This document shows, piece after piece, positions 27,601 through 37,986 of a stretch of 64,000 bases of DNA. The stretch is from assembly GCA_014802435.1 (NCBI GenBank), contig JAAVCG010000031.1, forward strand, positions 55,849-119,848, read 5' to 3'. The notes beneath the pieces were generated by a model. That model had not been told where the DNA came from. It was given only the letters and a program-made list of their open reading frames with translations, and made no database searches. The position numbers were made by a program, and so were the translations under genes. Origin of the DNA: Bacteroides sp. (GTDB lineage: Bacteria; Bacteroidota; Bacteroidia; Bacteroidales; Muribaculaceae). Within the stretch, counting starts at the first letter, position 1. Every line of letters begins with the position of its first letter.

Positions 27601-29829
27601 ATGGAGCAAACTCTATTTTGGCTGGTGCCGATTTCATCGGTGTTGGCATTGATTCTGGCCTGGTATTTTTACAGCCAGATGAAGAAAGAAAGTGAGGGCA
27701 CGGAGCTTATGGCCAAGATTGCCTCACATGTGCGCCAGGGCGCAATGTCTTATTTGAAACAGCAGTATAAGATTGTTTCAATCGTGTTTGTTTGTCTGGT
27801 AATCATTTTTGCCATCATGGCTTATGGTTTCGGTCTTCAGAATCCTTGGGTCCCGGTAGCGTTCCTGACGGGCGGATTCTTCTCCGGCCTCAGCGGCTTC
27901 CTGGGCATGAAGACAGCCACTTATGCAAGCGCCCGCACGGCCAATGCCGCCCGCGAATCACTGAACTCCGGACTTAAGGTCGCTTTCCGTTCAGGTGCGG
28001 TTATGGGTCTGGTCGTTGTCGGCCTGGGTCTTCTCGACATTTCTTTCTGGTATTTGCTCCTCAATGCTTTGGTTGACCTTGAAGGCACCGCCAAGCTGAC
28101 GATGATTACCACCACGATGCTTACCTTCGGCATGGGTGCTTCAACTCAGGCCCTGTTTGCGCGAGTAGGCGGCGGCATTTACACCAAGGCTGCTGACGTT
28201 GGCGCAGACCTCGTAGGCAAGGTTGAGGCCGGTATTCCTGAAGATGACCCCCGCAACCCGGCTACTATCGCTGATAACGTGGGTGATAACGTCGGCGACG
28301 TTGCCGGCATGGGTGCTGACCTCTATGAGAGCTATTGCGGCTCTATTCTGGCCACTGCCGCCCTCGGCGCGGCTGCCGGAGCTTCCGTCAGCATGTGTGG
28401 CCAGGGCGCCGGTGAGGCTCTCCAGCTCAAGGCCGTCATGGCTCCCATGCTGATTGCCGCTGTTGGTATCGTCCTCTCAATCATCGGTATCTTCACTGTG
28501 AAGACCAAGGAGAACGCAACGATGAAGGACCTGCTGAACTCGCTTGCCGTCGGCACCAACATCAGCTCACTGCTCATTGTCGGCGCTACTTTCCTGATTC
28601 TTTGGGCTCTTGAAATTCCTAACTGGATTAATCTGAGCCTGGCCGTAGTTGTTGGCCTCTTAGTAGGTATCGTCATTGGCCGTGCAACTGAATATTATAC
28701 CTCTCAGAGCTATAAACCCACCAAAAAACTTGCTGAAAGCGGCCAAACCGGCCCTGCCACGGTGATTATCTCCGGTGTAGGCCTGGGAATGGTTTCAACG
28801 GCTATCCCCGTGATTGCCGTAGTCTTCGGTATCATTATGAGCTACTGCCTGGCTGCAAACTTTGAGATGGCCAACATCTCCTGGGGTCTCTATGGTATCG
28901 GCCTCGCTGCAGTAGGTATGCTTTCAACTCTGGGTATCACTCTCGCAACTGATGCTTACGGACCTATCGCCGATAATGCCGGCGGTAACGCTGAAATGTC
29001 AGGTCTGGGCGAAGAAGTGCGCAAGCGCACGGATGCTCTTGACTCTCTGGGCAACACCACTGCCGCTACCGGTAAGGGCTTCGCCATCGGTTCAGCCGCA
29101 TTGACCGGACTTGCGCTGCTTGCCTCCTATATTGAGGAAATCCGCATCGGCCTTGACCGCATCGGCCAAAAGACCATTCAGTTGGGCACCGGCATCAGCG
29201 ATAAGTTTACTGAAATACCTCTTGAAACGGCAACATTCACTGACTTCATGAATTATTATGACGTCAACCTGATGAACCCGCTGGTACTGAGCGGCATGTT
29301 CATCGGCGCAATGATGGCGTTCCTGTTCTGCGGCCTGACGATGAATGCCGTAGGTCGTGCCGCCGGCCACATGGTTGAAGAAGTTCGCCGCCAGTTCCGC
29401 ACCATCAAGGGTATTCTTACCGGCGAGGCAGAACCTGACTATGCACGCTGCGTTCAGATTTCAACCAAGGGCGCACAGCGCGAAATGGTGTTCCCGTCAC
29501 TGCTCGCCATCGCCGTGCCTATCATCGTAGGCCTCGTGTTTGGTGTTCCCGGTGTGATTGGTCTGCTTTGCGGCGGTCTGAGCGCCGGATTCGTGCTCGC
29601 CGTGTTCATGAGTAATGCCGGCGGCGCCTGGGATAACGCCAAGAAATACATTGAAGAAGGCAACTTTGGCGGCAAGGGCTCTGAAGTTCATAAGGCAACC
29701 GTCGTTGGTGACACCGTCGGCGACCCGTTCAAGGATACGTCCGGCCCGTCGCTCAACATTCTTATCAAGCTGATGTCGATGGTGGCCATCGTGATGGCCG
29801 GATTGACCGTCAGCTGGAGCCTCCTTTAA
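27601..29829 (+). CDS. hppA: Membrane-bound ion-pumping pyrophosphatase
   Basis: [44 protein letters not shown]. Confidence 0.96.
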   Translation: MEQTLFWLVPISSVLALILAWYFYSQMKKESEGTELMAKIASHVRQGAMSYLKQQYKIVSIVFVCLVIIFAIMAYGFGLQNPWVPVAFLTGGFFSGLSGFLGMKTATYASARTANAARESLNSGLKVAFRSGAVMGLVVVGLGLLDISFWYLLLNALVDLEGTAKLTMITTTMLTFGMGASTQALFARVGGGIYTKAADVGADLVGKVEAGIPEDDPRNPATIADNVGDNVGDVAGMGADLYESYCGSILATAALGAAAGASVSMCGQGAGEALQLKAVMAPMLIAAVGIVLSIIGIFTVKTKENATMKDLLNSLAVGTNISSLLIVGATFLILWALEIPNWINLSLAVVVGLLVGIVIGRATEYYTSQSYKPTKKLAESGQTGPATVIISGVGLGMVSTAIPVIAVVFGIIMSYCLAANFEMANISWGLYGIGLAAVGMLSTLGITLATDAYGPIADNAGGNAEMSGLGEEVRKRTDALDSLGNTTAATGKGFAIGSAALTGLALLASYIEEIRIGLDRIGQKTIQLGTGISDKFTEIPLETATFTDFMNYYDVNLMNPLVLSGMFIGAMMAFLFCGLTMNAVGRAAGHMVEEVRRQFRTIKGILTGEAEPDYARCVQISTKGAQREMVFPSLLAIAVPIIVGLVFGVPGVIGLLCGGLSAGFVLAVFMSNAGGAWDNAKKYIEEGNFGGKGSEVHKATVVGDTVGDPFKDTSGPSLNILIKLMSMVAIVMAGLTVSWSLL

Positions 29830-29855
29830 TAGAATTAAATCAAATTTCTAAATAT

Positions 29856-29889
29856 ATGGAGGATAACGGGCGTTTCCGCTATCCTCCAT
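29856..29889 (+). terminator. hppA terminator
   Basis: ATGGAGGATA/TATCCTCCAT stem then CTTTTAA. Confidence 0.65.
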
Positions 29890-29905
29890 CTTTTAATAAC
29901 AAGTG

Positions 29906-32038
29906 ATGAAAACAGAAAAAATTTTGCTTATGTCTGTAATCGCGATTGCCTCAGGCTGCGCCTCCAAGGGACCTAAAGCGCCTGCCGAATATCCGCAGGC
30001 TCCCACGGACTCAACCGTTACCGACACTTATTTTGACCTGACAGTGGCCGACCCTTTTCGTCCGCTTGAAAATGACACCGCTGCCGCCACTCTGGCATGG
30101 GTTGCCGCTGAAAATCAGGTGACGGATGCTTATCTCAATGCCATTCCCTTCAAGAACAAGGTCAGGGAGCGCATGGGGCAGCTGGTCAATTACAAGAAAA
30201 CCGGGCTCACCTGGCGCGAAAAAGATGGAAAATATTACTATTATGAGAATTCCGGCACTCAGAATCAGTCAGTGCTCTATGTTAAGGACTGCCTTGACGG
30301 TGAAGGCCGCGTGCTCCTTGACCCGAACACTCTGAGCGAGGATGGCACCGTTGCGCTCAACGACGTGTTTTTCTCTCCTGACATGAAATATATGGCCTAT
30401 ACCATCAACCGTAACGGCTCAGACTGGACGGAAATCTATGTTCTTGACCTCGCTACGGGCAAGCTGACCGAGGACCATATTGAATGGGCCAAGTTTACCC
30501 CGGTTGCATGGCAGGGCGACGGATTCTATTATTCCGCTTATCCCGCTCCGGAAAAGGGCAAGGAATTCAGCAACGCCAATGAAACGCAAACGGTTTATTT
30601 CCACCAACTTGGCACTGAACAGTCGGCTGACCGTATTGCCTATCAGGACCTTGAGCATCCGCTCTATTTCCATTCAGCGCAGGTTGATGACAAGGAAACG
30701 GCCCTGATGCTCTATATTTCCGGTAACGGTGCCGGCAATGGTTTGAAAATCAAGGACCTGCGCAAGTCTGACAGCCAGTGGATAACGATGGAAGGCTCTC
30801 AGGATGAGTCAATCTCGATTTTCGACGTTGAAGGCGACACTCTCTACATCGAGACCTCATGGGGCGCACCGAAGACCCGCATCATGACGGCCAATATCAA
30901 TGCGCCTCAGCGTAAAAACTGGAAAGAACTCGTGCCGGAACAGGACGGTGTGCTCGTAGGGGCTCAGCGCGCCGGTGAAAACTTCATTTTCACCTATGAG
31001 CAGGATGCCGTCAATCGCGCCTATCTCTATACTCCCGGGGGTGAACTGATTCGCGAAATCGAGCTGCCCGGACTCGGCTCCGTAGCGTTCTCAACTAATG
31101 ATGAGACTCCGGAAGTTTACTATGCGTTCACTTCCTTCACCTCGCCGAGCAATCACTATTCTTATGACCAGGCAACCGGCAAGTCAGAGCTGATTCATGC
31201 CACTGAGGTCAAGGGCTTCAACCCGGATGATTATGTGACGGAGCAGAAGTTCTTCAAGTCAGCAGACGGGACAGAAGTGCCGATGTTTATCACCTATAAG
31301 AAGGGCACGGAACTTAACGGACAGAATCCCACGCTGCTTTATGGTTATGGCGGTTTCAGCGTATCGCTTAACCCCGGATTCAGCCCGATGCGCCTTGTTT
31401 GGCTTGAAAACGGCGGCGTTTACGTAAGTGTTAACCTCCGCGGCGGCTCCGAATATGGTGAAGAATGGCATAAGGCAGGCACTAAGATGCAGAAGCTCAA
31501 TGTGTTTAACGACTTCATCGGCGCAGCGGAATATCTGATTGAAAATAAATGGACATCGCCTGACAAGCTCGCAATCATGGGCGGCAGTAACGGCGGCCTG
31601 CTCGTTGGTGCCGTAACGAATATGCGCCCCGAGCTGTTTGCCGTAGCTATTCCTCAGGTGGGCGTTATGGACATGATGCGTTATCATAAGTTCACCATCG
31701 GCTGGAACTGGGCAAGTGATTACGGTACCAGCGATGACTCCGCCGAAATGGCCAAGTATCTTCTTGACTATTCACCGATTCACAACATCAAGAATGACGG
31801 AACTCCTTATCCGGCAATCCTCGTCACTACGGCTGACCATGACGACCGAGTAGTGCCCGCTCACTCATTCAAGTATGCGGCCACTCTGCAGGCTGCCAAT
31901 ACGGGCGACAAGCCGAAGCTGATTCGCATTGAGAGCAATGCCGGACATGGCGCCGGCAAGCCCCTGAGCAAGAGCCTCGATGAGTATTCCGACATTTATT
32001 CGTTCATTTTCTATAATCTCGGAGTAGAACCTAAATGA
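29906..32038 (+). CDS. Prolyl oligopeptidase family serine peptidase (S9)
   Basis: GGSNGGLLVGA nucleophile, DHDDRVVPAHSFKYAA, GHGAGK; lipobox SGCAS. Confidence 0.92.
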   Translation: MKTEKILLMSVIAIASGCASKGPKAPAEYPQAPTDSTVTDTYFDLTVADPFRPLENDTAAATLAWVAAENQVTDAYLNAIPFKNKVRERMGQLVNYKKTGLTWREKDGKYYYYENSGTQNQSVLYVKDCLDGEGRVLLDPNTLSEDGTVALNDVFFSPDMKYMAYTINRNGSDWTEIYVLDLATGKLTEDHIEWAKFTPVAWQGDGFYYSAYPAPEKGKEFSNANETQTVYFHQLGTEQSADRIAYQDLEHPLYFHSAQVDDKETALMLYISGNGAGNGLKIKDLRKSDSQWITMEGSQDESISIFDVEGDTLYIETSWGAPKTRIMTANINAPQRKNWKELVPEQDGVLVGAQRAGENFIFTYEQDAVNRAYLYTPGGELIREIELPGLGSVAFSTNDETPEVYYAFTSFTSPSNHYSYDQATGKSELIHATEVKGFNPDDYVTEQKFFKSADGTEVPMFITYKKGTELNGQNPTLLYGYGGFSVSLNPGFSPMRLVWLENGGVYVSVNLRGGSEYGEEWHKAGTKMQKLNVFNDFIGAAEYLIENKWTSPDKLAIMGGSNGGLLVGAVTNMRPELFAVAIPQVGVMDMMRYHKFTIGWNWASDYGTSDDSAEMAKYLLDYSPIHNIKNDGTPYPAILVTTADHDDRVVPAHSFKYAATLQAANTGDKPKLIRIESNAGHGAGKPLSKSLDEYSDIYSFIFYNLGVEPK

Positions 32039-32928
32039 GAATCTGCCTGTTTGCCGTCGCAGTCTTCATTGCCCTGACCGGATGTCAGACGGGAGTTGAA
32101 AGCACTCCGCGGATTACTGACAAGCAGGTTAGTCGGCATGTCGGCGCGGCGTCGGCTGAAACCGCATTGCTGAGCACCATTCAGGGGGAAAAACCCTCTG
32201 AATGGCGCCCGGGCAAGGTTTTTACGCTGACGGGCGGCAAAGTTTCTGTGGCATACACTCCCTCCTCCGTCTCCTCAGAATTGCAACCGGGCGATACGCT
32301 GCGGTTTGAGTCAATGACTCCCTCCAAGACCATCACTGGGGCGCAGATGACCGATTTTCATTTTCTTACGCCTGCGGGCCAAACGGTTACTTACCGCATG
32401 GAGACGTCGGTCGACCGCCTTGGTGATTCCGTAACGCTGCCTTTCCTTGTCGAGGCCTCGGTTATTGATTCCGTCAGGACCCTGCTGAAAGGGCGCCGGG
32501 TCTGGACCACCACACTGCAACGTTATGACCTCAACGGAGAGGCTATCAGCGGGCGGAAATTCCAGCCCGTGGAGATTACGGATGTCAGGGCCGGAAGGGG
32601 AGAATATCCCGTAGAAGTGTTGATGGGTAATGAGATGATTTATCTGACTGTTGACCCCTCAAGCCGCGTGAATCGGCGGTTTGCCAATCTGTTTTCGCTA
32701 ACTGACCCGCGCCGAAATTATAAGCAAATCACTGACCGGACCTGGGAGCGCATCTGTCGCGGCGAAGTTGCCGACGGCATGACCATGGAGGAATGCAGGC
32801 TCGCCCTCGGCTCTCCCCGCGAAGTTGAGCGCGACGCCACCTACGGCGCCCTCATTGAACGCTGGACCTACGAAAACGGCATCTACCTCCTCTTCTCCGA
32901 CGGCATCCTAACCCGCTTCCGCCGGTAA
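32035..32928 (+). CDS. Hypothetical lipoprotein
   Basis: Lipobox LTGC; overlaps upstream stop. Confidence 0.6.
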   Translation: MRICLFAVAVFIALTGCQTGVESTPRITDKQVSRHVGAASAETALLSTIQGEKPSEWRPGKVFTLTGGKVSVAYTPSSVSSELQPGDTLRFESMTPSKTITGAQMTDFHFLTPAGQTVTYRMETSVDRLGDSVTLPFLVEASVIDSVRTLLKGRRVWTTTLQRYDLNGEAISGRKFQPVEITDVRAGRGEYPVEVLMGNEMIYLTVDPSSRVNRRFANLFSLTDPRRNYKQITDRTWERICRGEVADGMTMEECRLALGSPREVERDATYGALIERWTYENGIYLLFSDGILTRFRR

Positions 32929-33027
32929 GTGCGCCTCATTTTCCGCTCACTGCGTTCGCTTAACAGTAACATGGGAATATATGCTTTTAATATGCTCATT
33001 AGGAGCGGTGAATTCAAAATAATTCCG

Positions 33028-33035
33028 TAACTTTG
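33028..33035 (+). promoter_or_regulatory. -7 box TAACTTTG
   Basis: CGTAACTTTGCACTATG: box nearly abuts start codon at 33040. Confidence 0.5.
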
Positions 33036-33039
33036 CACT

Positions 33040-34422
33040 ATGTTAACAGCCGCGCAAATATTAGAACTTGTAAAAGGTGGCGAAGGCTACAATGTAGACT
33101 TCAAGCGCAGTGTGCCCTCTAAGGTAAAGGAAATCTCTGATGAAGTTGCCGGCTTTGCTAATGCCGCTGGTGGTTATGTCCTCATTGGAGTAGACAATAA
33201 TAATCATATTATCGGTGCTGAGATAGACAACAATAAGCGTTCGGCACTTCAGGATACTATCGGTGAGATTTCTCCGGCATTGAAATGTGAAATCTATCCC
33301 GTAGATGTTGAGGGTAAGACTGTCTGGGTCATTGATGTGCCAAGTGGCAAAGACAAGCCTTACATAACCGGAGGTGTCATATATGTCAGGGAAGGTGCAA
33401 ATTGTCAGAAACTTCGTTCGGCTGAAGAGATACGTGCTTTTTTTGCCGAATGTGCAAAGATTTTCTATGATGCAATCCCTTGCCGATGGTTTGATATTGA
33501 TAAAGATATTGAGCTGAACAATTTCCGCACCTTTATGGAAATGGCCAATCTTTCCAATACCTTACCCATCAAAAGGCTATTTGATAGTCTTGAGCTTTTG
33601 ACAGACGGATGCGTTGCGAAAAATGCTTTGGCACTGTTCTTTGGTTGTGAGCCGGAACGCAAATTTCCTCATGCTGTCATTAGATGCCTGCGGTTCAAAG
33701 GACTTGATAAGGTTCATATTATAGATGACAAGACATTCGGAGGACCTCTATATCAGCAATATCTTAATGCTCTTTCATGGATAGAGAGTAAACTTGAGGT
33801 TGAGTATATCATCAAGGGAACAGGCCCAAGGCAGGAAATATGGGAGATTCCTCTCGATGTATTCAAGGAGTCCATTATGAACGCTATTTGTCACCGTGAT
33901 CTATATGAAGAAGGCGGTACAATCATGGTGGAGGTTTATGATGACCGGGTTGAAATATCTAATCCCGGTGGTCTGTTGCCAGTTGTGGCAGCAGAATTCG
34001 GGCATAAGAGCATGAGCCGCAATCCTCTCATCTTCGGCCTCTTTACAAGAATGCATGTTGTTGAGAAAGTTGGTTCGGGCATTCCTCGTATGCGCAGACT
34101 AATGAAAGAAGCCGAGTTGCCAGAACCACAATTTAATACTCGAGGCTTCTTCACGGTTACGTTTATGAAACGTGCTAAGACAAATAGTGCCACCAATGGC
34201 ACATTAAATGGCACATTAAATGGCACATTAAATGGCACAGAACAATTAGTGCTGGAACAAATTAGGACTACTCCCGGCATATCAGCGAATGAGTTAATTC
34301 AACGCACAAACAAAAGCATTAGAACCATACGTAGAGCAGTAAAATGCCTTATAGATAATGGCTTGATGGAATATCGTGGTTCTAAGAAAACCGGAGGGTA
34401 TTATATTTTAGATAAGGATTAA
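33040..34422 (+). CDS. AlbA_2/Schlafen-like ATP-binding transcriptional regulator-like protein
   Basis: E/D-x-K-rich N-term (GEGYNVDFKRSVPSKVKEISDEVAGFANAAGGYVLIGVDN), C-terminal wHTH. Confidence 0.85.
   Translation: MLTAAQILELVKGGEGYNVDFKRSVPSKVKEISDEVAGFANAAGGYVLIGVDNNNHIIGAEIDNNKRSALQDTIGEISPALKCEIYPVDVEGKTVWVIDVPSGKDKPYITGGVIYVREGANCQKLRSAEEIRAFFAECAKIFYDAIPCRWFDIDKDIELNNFRTFMEMANLSNTLPIKRLFDSLELLTDGCVAKNALALFFGCEPERKFPHAVIRCLRFKGLDKVHIIDDKTFGGPLYQQYLNALSWIESKLEVEYIIKGTGPRQEIWEIPLDVFKESIMNAICHRDLYEEGGTIMVEVYDDRVEISNPGGLLPVVAAEFGHKSMSRNPLIFGLFTRMHVVEKVGSGIPRMRRLMKEAELPEPQFNTRGFFTVTFMKRAKTNSATNGTLNGTLNGTLNGTEQLVLEQIRTTPGISANELIQRTNKSIRTIRRAVKCLIDNGLMEYRGSKKTGGYYILDKD
34195..34239 (+). repeat. 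12-bp coding tandem repeat (AATGGCACATTA)
   Basis: Three full units plus partial fourth, encoding NGTLNGTLNGTLNGT. Confidence 0.95.
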
Positions 34423-34462
34423 AGAGTGTAATTGTTCTCATTGCATAGTACCTTAAATAAGC

Positions 34463-34500
34463 AAGGAGGGTGCATCGTTTTGACGCACCCTCCTTTTTTT
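34463..34500 (+). terminator. Rho-independent terminator
   Basis: AAGGAGGGTGC/GCACCCTCCTT perfect 11-bp stem followed by TTTTT. Confidence 0.85.
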
Positions 34501-34501
34501 A

Positions 34502-35659
34502 TTATTCGGTGAGGAGTTGGTGGGATTTGATTAGCATGCGGGGGATGTGGAAGGGGCCTTTGAAGATGTTTCCTTTTGCGGGTTGGGCTACGGAGCCGTC
34601 GCGATGGAGATAGCCGAACCATTCGGGGTATTCGGGGTCGGGGAGATGGGCCATCATCCAGTCGTGGGCCATTTGGTGCATCTGGAGGTATTTTTCGTCG
34701 CCTGAGGCCTGGTAGGCGTAGAGAGTGGCGATGACGGCTTCAGTCTGGGGCCACCAGAATTTCATGTCTTGGGAATAGTCCTGGCAGGGGAAACCTTTGC
34801 AGTCACGGAAGTTGATTATTCCGCCAAATTCGGGGTCCCATCCCCAGTCCCATGACCAGTCGAGGATTTGCAGCGCCATCTTTGTCAGTTCGGGGTCCCA
34901 TCCGCGATATTTGGATTCTTCGAGGAGGAACCATGCCGTTTCGATGCAGTGGCCGGGATTAATGATGCGTCCGGCGCAGGTGTCGATGAGTTCGCCCGTG
35001 GGGGTGACCGTTTCAAGGAGGGCCTTGAATTCGGGGTGGATGAACAGGCGGAGTCGCTCGATGGATTCAGCGATTTGCTCGTCGAGCACGGGGTCAGGAA
35101 TGGCTTCGCGGATGCGTGAGGCGGTGTTGATGAGAATCATCGTGATGGAGTGGCCGATGGCGGGCTGAGTCTCCATATACTTGGGTTCGAGGATTCCGGG
35201 GGTGGAGATGAACCGGCGGATGTCCTTGAAGAGGCGGAGGGCTTTTTCGGCGTAAGTCTTGTCGCCGGAAGCGAGGGAATATTCGCTCATGGCGATGGCG
35301 GCGAAACATTCGCTGAATACGTAGCGGCGCTTGCGCAGGGGGCGTCCGTCGGCGGTCACTTCAAAGTACATTCGTCCGTCGGCGGGGTCAAAGCAGTGAG
35401 CTTCAATGAAGTCAATGCAGCTTTTAGATGCGGCGAGCCATTCGGGGTTAGGCTCAATGAATCGATAAGCGGCGGCGGTAACATATCCGAAACGGCCCTG
35501 GAACCATACGGATTTTGTAGAGTCCATCAGCGCGCCGTCGCGGTCAAGGCAGGTGTAGACGCCGCCATTGACCGGGTCGAGGCCATATTTGAGCCAGAAG
35601 GGCATGATGTTTTCAGTCAGAATCCGACGGTAGAGGTCGGCATAATGCTTTGCATCCAT
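34502..35659 (-). CDS. AGE family epimerase (probable N-acylglucosamine 2-epimerase)
   Basis: AGE-type (alpha/alpha)6 sequence; adjacent NAL-type lyase. Confidence 0.87.
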   Translation of the reverse strand: MDAKHYADLYRRILTENIMPFWLKYGLDPVNGGVYTCLDRDGALMDSTKSVWFQGRFGYVTAAAYRFIEPNPEWLAASKSCIDFIEAHCFDPADGRMYFEVTADGRPLRKRRYVFSECFAAIAMSEYSLASGDKTYAEKALRLFKDIRRFISTPGILEPKYMETQPAIGHSITMILINTASRIREAIPDPVLDEQIAESIERLRLFIHPEFKALLETVTPTGELIDTCAGRIINPGHCIETAWFLLEESKYRGWDPELTKMALQILDWSWDWGWDPEFGGIINFRDCKGFPCQDYSQDMKFWWPQTEAVIATLYAYQASGDEKYLQMHQMAHDWMMAHLPDPEYPEWFGYLHRDGSVAQPAKGNIFKGPFHIPRMLIKSHQLLTE

Positions 35660-35664
35660 GGGAG

Positions 35665-36582
35665 TTAGAATTTGTTGCAGCGATTGAAGAAGTTGATTTT
35701 TTCGAGTTCGGCCTTCATTGAGGCTTCTTCCTCGTCGGTCATGTTACGGAAGGGGACGCGGTTAGGTCCAAGGTCGAGGCCGATGAGTTTCATGATGCGC
35801 TTTCCGCCGACGATGTTACCGCGATAGTTGCAGATGACGTTGATAACTTCCTGGCTGAAGTTTTGTTTTTCGCGAGCGGTTTCGAGGTCGCCGCGGTCCC
35901 ATGCTTCGATGATTCCGGTCAGTTCGCGGCCGTTATAGTTAGTGGTTCCGCCGATGCCACCGCGAGCGCCACCTTGGGCGAGCGATGCGAGGATTGTTTC
36001 GTCCTGGCCGTGGAGCATATCGAATTTGCCGTTTTTGTAGAGTCGGCACTGATTGTATTCATAGAGGCTTTCGTAGGTGTACTTAATGCCGGCAAAGTTG
36101 GGGATTCTGCCGTCGACGGCCTTGAGGAAGTCAATCATCGGGAGGAAAGCGCCATTGAAGGCGGGGATATGATAGAAATAGAAGGGGAGTTCGGGGGCTT
36201 CGGCGGCGATTTCTTCGCAGTATTTCACGAGTTCTTCCACTCGGCCAATCTTGGGGAAGGGGGGAGCCATTGCTCCGATACCCCAGGCGCCGATTTCAGC
36301 GGCATGGCGTGCGAGTTCGCGGGCTTCACGCAGGCAGCAGGAGCCAACGTGGACAATGACTTTGAAGTCAGCGGGGACGGCCTTGATCCAAGCTTCGGCC
36401 AGGCGCTTGCGTTCATCAGTGGTCAGCATATAGCCTTCGCCGGAAGAGCCGTTGATGAAAACGCCTTTGAGGCCGTTTTTGGCGAGCATTGCGGCATAGG
36501 CGGGGATGGGTTCGAGGTTGATGTCTCCGTTAGGGAGCATCGGAGTGAAAGGGGCGTCGATAAGACCGTTGATTTTTTCCAT
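35665..36582 (-). CDS. Dihydrodipicolinate synthase/N-acetylneuraminate lyase family
   Basis: GVFINGSSGEGYMLT; FAGIKYTYE Schiff-base Lys region; PFYFYHIP. Confidence 0.88.
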   Translation of the reverse strand: MEKINGLIDAPFTPMLPNGDINLEPIPAYAAMLAKNGLKGVFINGSSGEGYMLTTDERKRLAEAWIKAVPADFKVIVHVGSCCLREARELARHAAEIGAWGIGAMAPPFPKIGRVEELVKYCEEIAAEAPELPFYFYHIPAFNGAFLPMIDFLKAVDGRIPNFAGIKYTYESLYEYNQCRLYKNGKFDMLHGQDETILASLAQGGARGGIGGTTNYNGRELTGIIEAWDRGDLETAREKQNFSQEVINVICNYRGNIVGGKRIMKLIGLDLGPNRVPFRNMTDEEEASMKAELEKINFFNRCNKF

Positions 36583-36583
36583 A

Positions 36584-37843
36584 TTATTCCATATTTAGAG
36601 TTTTCGGTTTGAGTACAGTCAGCTGAAGGAGGATTGCGAGGACGAGAGCACCGGCCATGATTACGAATCCGAGGCCCATCTGTCCGTCCTGAGCCAGGGA
36701 GCCGAGGACGTTAGTGGCCATAGCGCCGATGAAGAGTCCGCTCATGTTCATGATTCCATAAGCAGTTGCGCGGCGACGGTCGTTGACAAACTGACAGAGG
36801 ATAGGCATCGTGTTTGAGTCAAAGAGACCGTAGCCGAATCCGAAGATAATGCCGGCAGAGATTGCGGAGAATAGCGATGAGCCGAATCCCATGAGAATCA
36901 GTGCGGGAATCATCAGGGTCATGCCGATAGCGGAGGTGAAGATGCGGCCTTTGAGGTTACGTTGGGCCCAACGGTCGGCCATCGGTCCGCCCACCATCAC
37001 GCCGAGAAATGATGAGGCGGCAATGGTAATAGTGGCAACCGGACCGGCCCAGACCATGTCGATGCCCAGGGAGGAGGCAAAGAGCTCAGGGAGCCAGTTT
37101 TTAGTTGACCATCCGGGGATGGAGCATGAGGCAAAGAAGAAGAGAATGGTCCAGAAGGCGCCATTTGCAAGGAGGGCACCGATGCTTGAGCCGACGGAGC
37201 CGAACGCCTTGCGGAAGGAGAAGGGCTCGAAGGATTCAGTCTTGATGTTTCGGGGGGCGGATTCGTCTTCATAGAGGAATGCGATGAGAATCAGCGCATA
37301 GACAATGCCGACGAGGCCGAACCAATGGAAAGTCTGCTGCCAGGAGAGCTGAGCGGCCACGAAAGCGCCGAATCCGCCTATGGCCTGGCCCATATAAAGT
37401 CCGGTCATGTGAATGCCGATTGCCAAAGAGAGCTGCTTGCCGGTGAAATAGTCGGCAATGAGGGAGAGTGCGGCGGGAATATAAAGGGCTTCAGAGATTC
37501 CCATTGCCGCGCGGAGCCAGTAGACCTGATTGTAGGTTTCAGCATATCCCATGAGGAGGGTAACGGTAGACCATACGGCGAGGGAGCCAACGATGAGCCA
37601 TTTGCGGTTAACGCGGTCAGCGACAATACCGCTGACGGGGCTCATGAAACCGTAAATCCACATGAATACGGCCATGATTTTGCCGAAGTTGACGGTGCTT
37701 TCCAGGGCGGTGATGTCAACGGCCATGGATGCGCGCATGGTGCTGAGCATCTGGCGGTCCATATAATTGAGGAGGGCGACGACCCAGAGGAGGGCGACGA
37801 CGAGCCATGGATACCACTGTTTTGAGGTAAGGAGTTTTTTCAT
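36584..37843 (-). CDS. MFS transporter (probable sialic acid transporter by context)
   Basis: 12-TM MFS with LLNYMDRQMLS; adjacent lyase and epimerase. Confidence 0.85.
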   Translation of the reverse strand: MKKLLTSKQWYPWLVVALLWVVALLNYMDRQMLSTMRASMAVDITALESTVNFGKIMAVFMWIYGFMSPVSGIVADRVNRKWLIVGSLAVWSTVTLLMGYAETYNQVYWLRAAMGISEALYIPAALSLIADYFTGKQLSLAIGIHMTGLYMGQAIGGFGAFVAAQLSWQQTFHWFGLVGIVYALILIAFLYEDESAPRNIKTESFEPFSFRKAFGSVGSSIGALLANGAFWTILFFFASCSIPGWSTKNWLPELFASSLGIDMVWAGPVATITIAASSFLGVMVGGPMADRWAQRNLKGRIFTSAIGMTLMIPALILMGFGSSLFSAISAGIIFGFGYGLFDSNTMPILCQFVNDRRRATAYGIMNMSGLFIGAMATNVLGSLAQDGQMGLGFVIMAGALVLAILLQLTVLKPKTLNME

Positions 37844-37986
37844 TGGTTATCAGGTTTATTTTTGAGTGGACAAGAGGAAGAATCGCAGCAGCTGCATCCG
37901 CCGTTTTTTTTACGGCAGAAGAGTTTGCGGATAATCCAAAGGAGGCATGCCGCAAGAATCACGGCGACTATAATCCATTGAGTCAT
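37840..37986 (-). CDS. Small Cys-rich single-TM protein (FeoB-associated Cys-rich-like), absent from ORF track
   Basis: MTQWIIVAVILAACLLWIIRKLFCRKKNGGCSCCDSSSCPLKNKPDNQ*; ATGA-type overlaps with both neighbours. Confidence 0.75.
   Translation of the reverse strand: MTQWIIVAVILAACLLWIIRKLFCRKKNGGCSCCDSSSCPLKNKPDNQ

Noticed and set aside
34195-34239. CRISPR-like short direct repeats
   Set aside because: 12-bp contiguous units without spacers, in frame within a gene: a coding minisatellite, not CRISPR.
35863-36612. 249-aa plus-strand ORF opposite the NAL-type lyase
   Set aside because: Antisense shadow ORF; the minus-strand lyase is clearly coding.
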